From Sanchytrium tribonematis (lineage: Eukaryota; Sanchytriomycota; Sanchytriomycetes; Sanchytriales; Sanchytriaceae), in the NCBI GenBank assembly GCA_018985235.1, contig JADGIG010000033.1:1-36538 (forward strand): a stretch of DNA of 36,538 nt, read 5' to 3'. Made by a program: the position numbers and the translations under genes. Numbering within the stretch: the stretch's first letter is position 1; each line of letters opens with the position of its first letter. This document shows, in pieces, positions 35,614 to 36,538 of the stretch. The notes beneath the pieces are model-generated. The model was not told the origin of the DNA. It saw only the letters and a list, made by a program, of their open reading frames with translations, and made no database searches.

Positions 35614-36414
35614 ATGACAAAGGAGGTTCCAAATATTTCTCATACACAAACATTTTTATCGGGCGCAACGGCACTGGCGATTGCAATGGGAACAATGCAC
35701 CCATTAGATACAATCAGAACCTGTATACAGAAAAATATAAAACCGCAAAATTTATCAAGAGGTATTGTTACAAGTGCTACAGCAGCTTGGCCACAAGGTG
35801 GGATTAGATTTATGGTTTACGAGAAATTGAAAAAAGATAATATGATCAAGACTGGGCTTGAAAAACCTACAATAACTGGCATTACTTATGCTGCAGTTAT
35901 TGCTGACTTGTGTTCTTCTATTGTAAAGGTTCCAAGGGAAGTCGTGACCACTAACATGCAAATCAATGGAACTAATTTCGGTGATACTGTAAGACACGTG
36001 CTTAAGGTCAAAGGCCCTTTGGGATTCTTTACAGGGACTGTTAGTACAAGTCTTAGAGACTCTCCATTTATGGTTTTATTGTTTATATCTTACGAACTTT
36101 TACAGAGTCAACTTGAGGATGTGTTTTACAAGACTCATGAAAAGCACCATATATGGATAAATGCTTTGATAGGAAGTACTGCGGGCGGCATTGCTGGTGG
36201 CCTTACAACACCTTTCGATGTGATAAGAACAAATGCTATGATTTCTTTAACATCGACTGGCAAAACCACAAGTAATTTATATAGAGAGGGCGGTGTGAAA
36301 ATTTTCTTTCGAGGATTCGCAGCACGATCGATATGGTGGATGGGAGTTTGTGGTGTATTTTTTCCATTGTACGAGAAATTTAAATATTATTATATAATTG
36401 ATGAAAATAAATAA
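35614..36414 (+). CDS. Mitochondrial carrier family protein, substrate unknown
   Basis: 266 aa. Three SLC25 repeats with signatures HPLDTIRTCIQ (about 31-41), VPREVVTTNMQ (about 107-117) and TPFDVIRTNAM (about 200-210). GG/GA motifs are also present (SGATALAIAMGT; GSTAGGIAGGLTTP). The repeats are divergent from common ADP/ATP, phosphate or dicarboxylate carriers. The overall motif pattern is closest to the S-adenosylmethionine carrier group, but this is weak. The ATG at 35614 is chosen over an upstream in-frame TTG. It is divergent from ADAM with about 120 bp between starts. Its last codons form AATAAATAA. Confidence 0.8.
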   Translation: MTKEVPNISHTQTFLSGATALAIAMGTMHPLDTIRTCIQKNIKPQNLSRGIVTSATAAWPQGGIRFMVYEKLKKDNMIKTGLEKPTITGITYAAVIADLCSSIVKVPREVVTTNMQINGTNFGDTVRHVLKVKGPLGFFTGTVSTSLRDSPFMVLLFISYELLQSQLEDVFYKTHEKHHIWINALIGSTAGGIAGGLTTPFDVIRTNAMISLTSTGKTTSNLYREGGVKIFFRGFAARSIWWMGVCGVFFPLYEKFKYYYIIDENK

Positions 36415-36474
36415 TGTTCTAGTTCCTTCAATATTTCAAAAGCAAACTTTTGTTTTATTCCCTTAAAAGAAGAT

Positions 36475-36482
36475 TATATAAA
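36475..36482 (+). promoter_or_regulatory. TATA box of the last gene
   Basis: TATATAAA 20-27 nt before the ATG at 36502, the same spacing as at other genes here. Confidence 0.45.
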
Positions 36483-36501
36483 TCTGAAACAAAAATTTTA
36501 A

Positions 36502-36538
36502 ATGTTGAGAGGTAAAGCGATTTCTGCAGGCAGGCCCA
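36502..36538 (+). CDS. Start of a further gene (3' partial)
   Basis: Twelve codons (MLRGKAISAGRP) run off the window end. A TATA box upstream at the spacing used by other genes supports this as a true start. The basic, Ala/Ser-containing start could be a mitochondrial targeting sequence, but too little is present to name it. Confidence 0.35.
   Translation, partial: MLRGKAISAGRP

Noticed and set aside
1..36538. Chlorarachniophyte nucleomorph or ciliate origin, suggested by the tiny introns
   Set aside because: Dynein, mitochondrial carriers, GGA, ADAM and GPI wall-like proteins do not fit a nucleomorph. All three stop codons are used as stops and the gene set is opisthokont-like, which argues against a ciliate.

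Overview
This is eukaryotic DNA from a very compact, AT-rich nuclear genome. About 31 protein genes fit in 36.5 kb, mostly one exon each, with all three standard stop codons used as stops. A GGA adaptor with VHS, GAT and ear parts, an ADAM metalloprotease, coactosin, an Oac1-like mitochondrial carrier, a Pik1/PI4K-beta kinase and a small GPI-tailed Cys-rich secreted protein together suggest an opisthokont. An early-diverging fungus or close relative (Rozella/Cryptomycota-like or aphelid-like) fits best. Dynein heavy chain and a MOK-type kinase are compatible with a flagellated or once-flagellated lineage. The lineage is inference; the gene families are recognised by eye.

Layout: 1-4408 dynein heavy chain (5' end off the window); 4413-8103 PI4K, a coiled-coil protein and TCTP on the minus strand; 8104-13490 eL37, coactosin, a membrane LRR protein, eS24 and V-ATPase subunit A; 13837-19874 an RRM protein, a secreted beta-helix protein, two unknown genes and GGA; 19896-24707 an Oac1-type carrier, an ADP-ribosylglycohydrolase, a PWWP protein, NOP16, a multi-pass membrane protein and SNW1/Prp45; 24892-28805 a membrane subtilase, uL29, a mini cyclin and a MOK-like kinase; 29170-36538 a GPI protein, OGT, a small membrane protein, a second cyclin-like protein, ADAM, another mitochondrial carrier and the start of one more gene.

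The most striking feature is a class of ultra-short spliceosomal introns. Five genes (dynein, V-ATPase A, beta-helix protein, LRR protein, ADAM) are each interrupted by a segment of exactly 19 nt. Each begins GTA, ends AG and has a YTNAY branch-site motif at positions 11-15, so the presumed branch A is always nucleotide 14. Removing each one restores a conserved or sensible protein. A sixth candidate of 20 nt in the kinase gene has the same geometry. In the LRR and ADAM genes the intron lies just before the membrane-anchor exon, so retention would give soluble ectodomains. A shortened spliceosome protein (SNW1/Prp45) is encoded in the same window.

The second theme is extreme compaction. Convergent genes are separated by 4-45 bp or overlap by 14 bp, stop codons are embedded in AATAAA, TATA-like boxes lie only 20-38 nt before start codons, and one divergent pair has 31 bp between its ATGs. 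A shared CACGTGTTT element lies 40-55 nt upstream of two ribosomal-protein genes and an RRM gene. No tRNA, rRNA, transposon, CRISPR or obvious repeat was seen.
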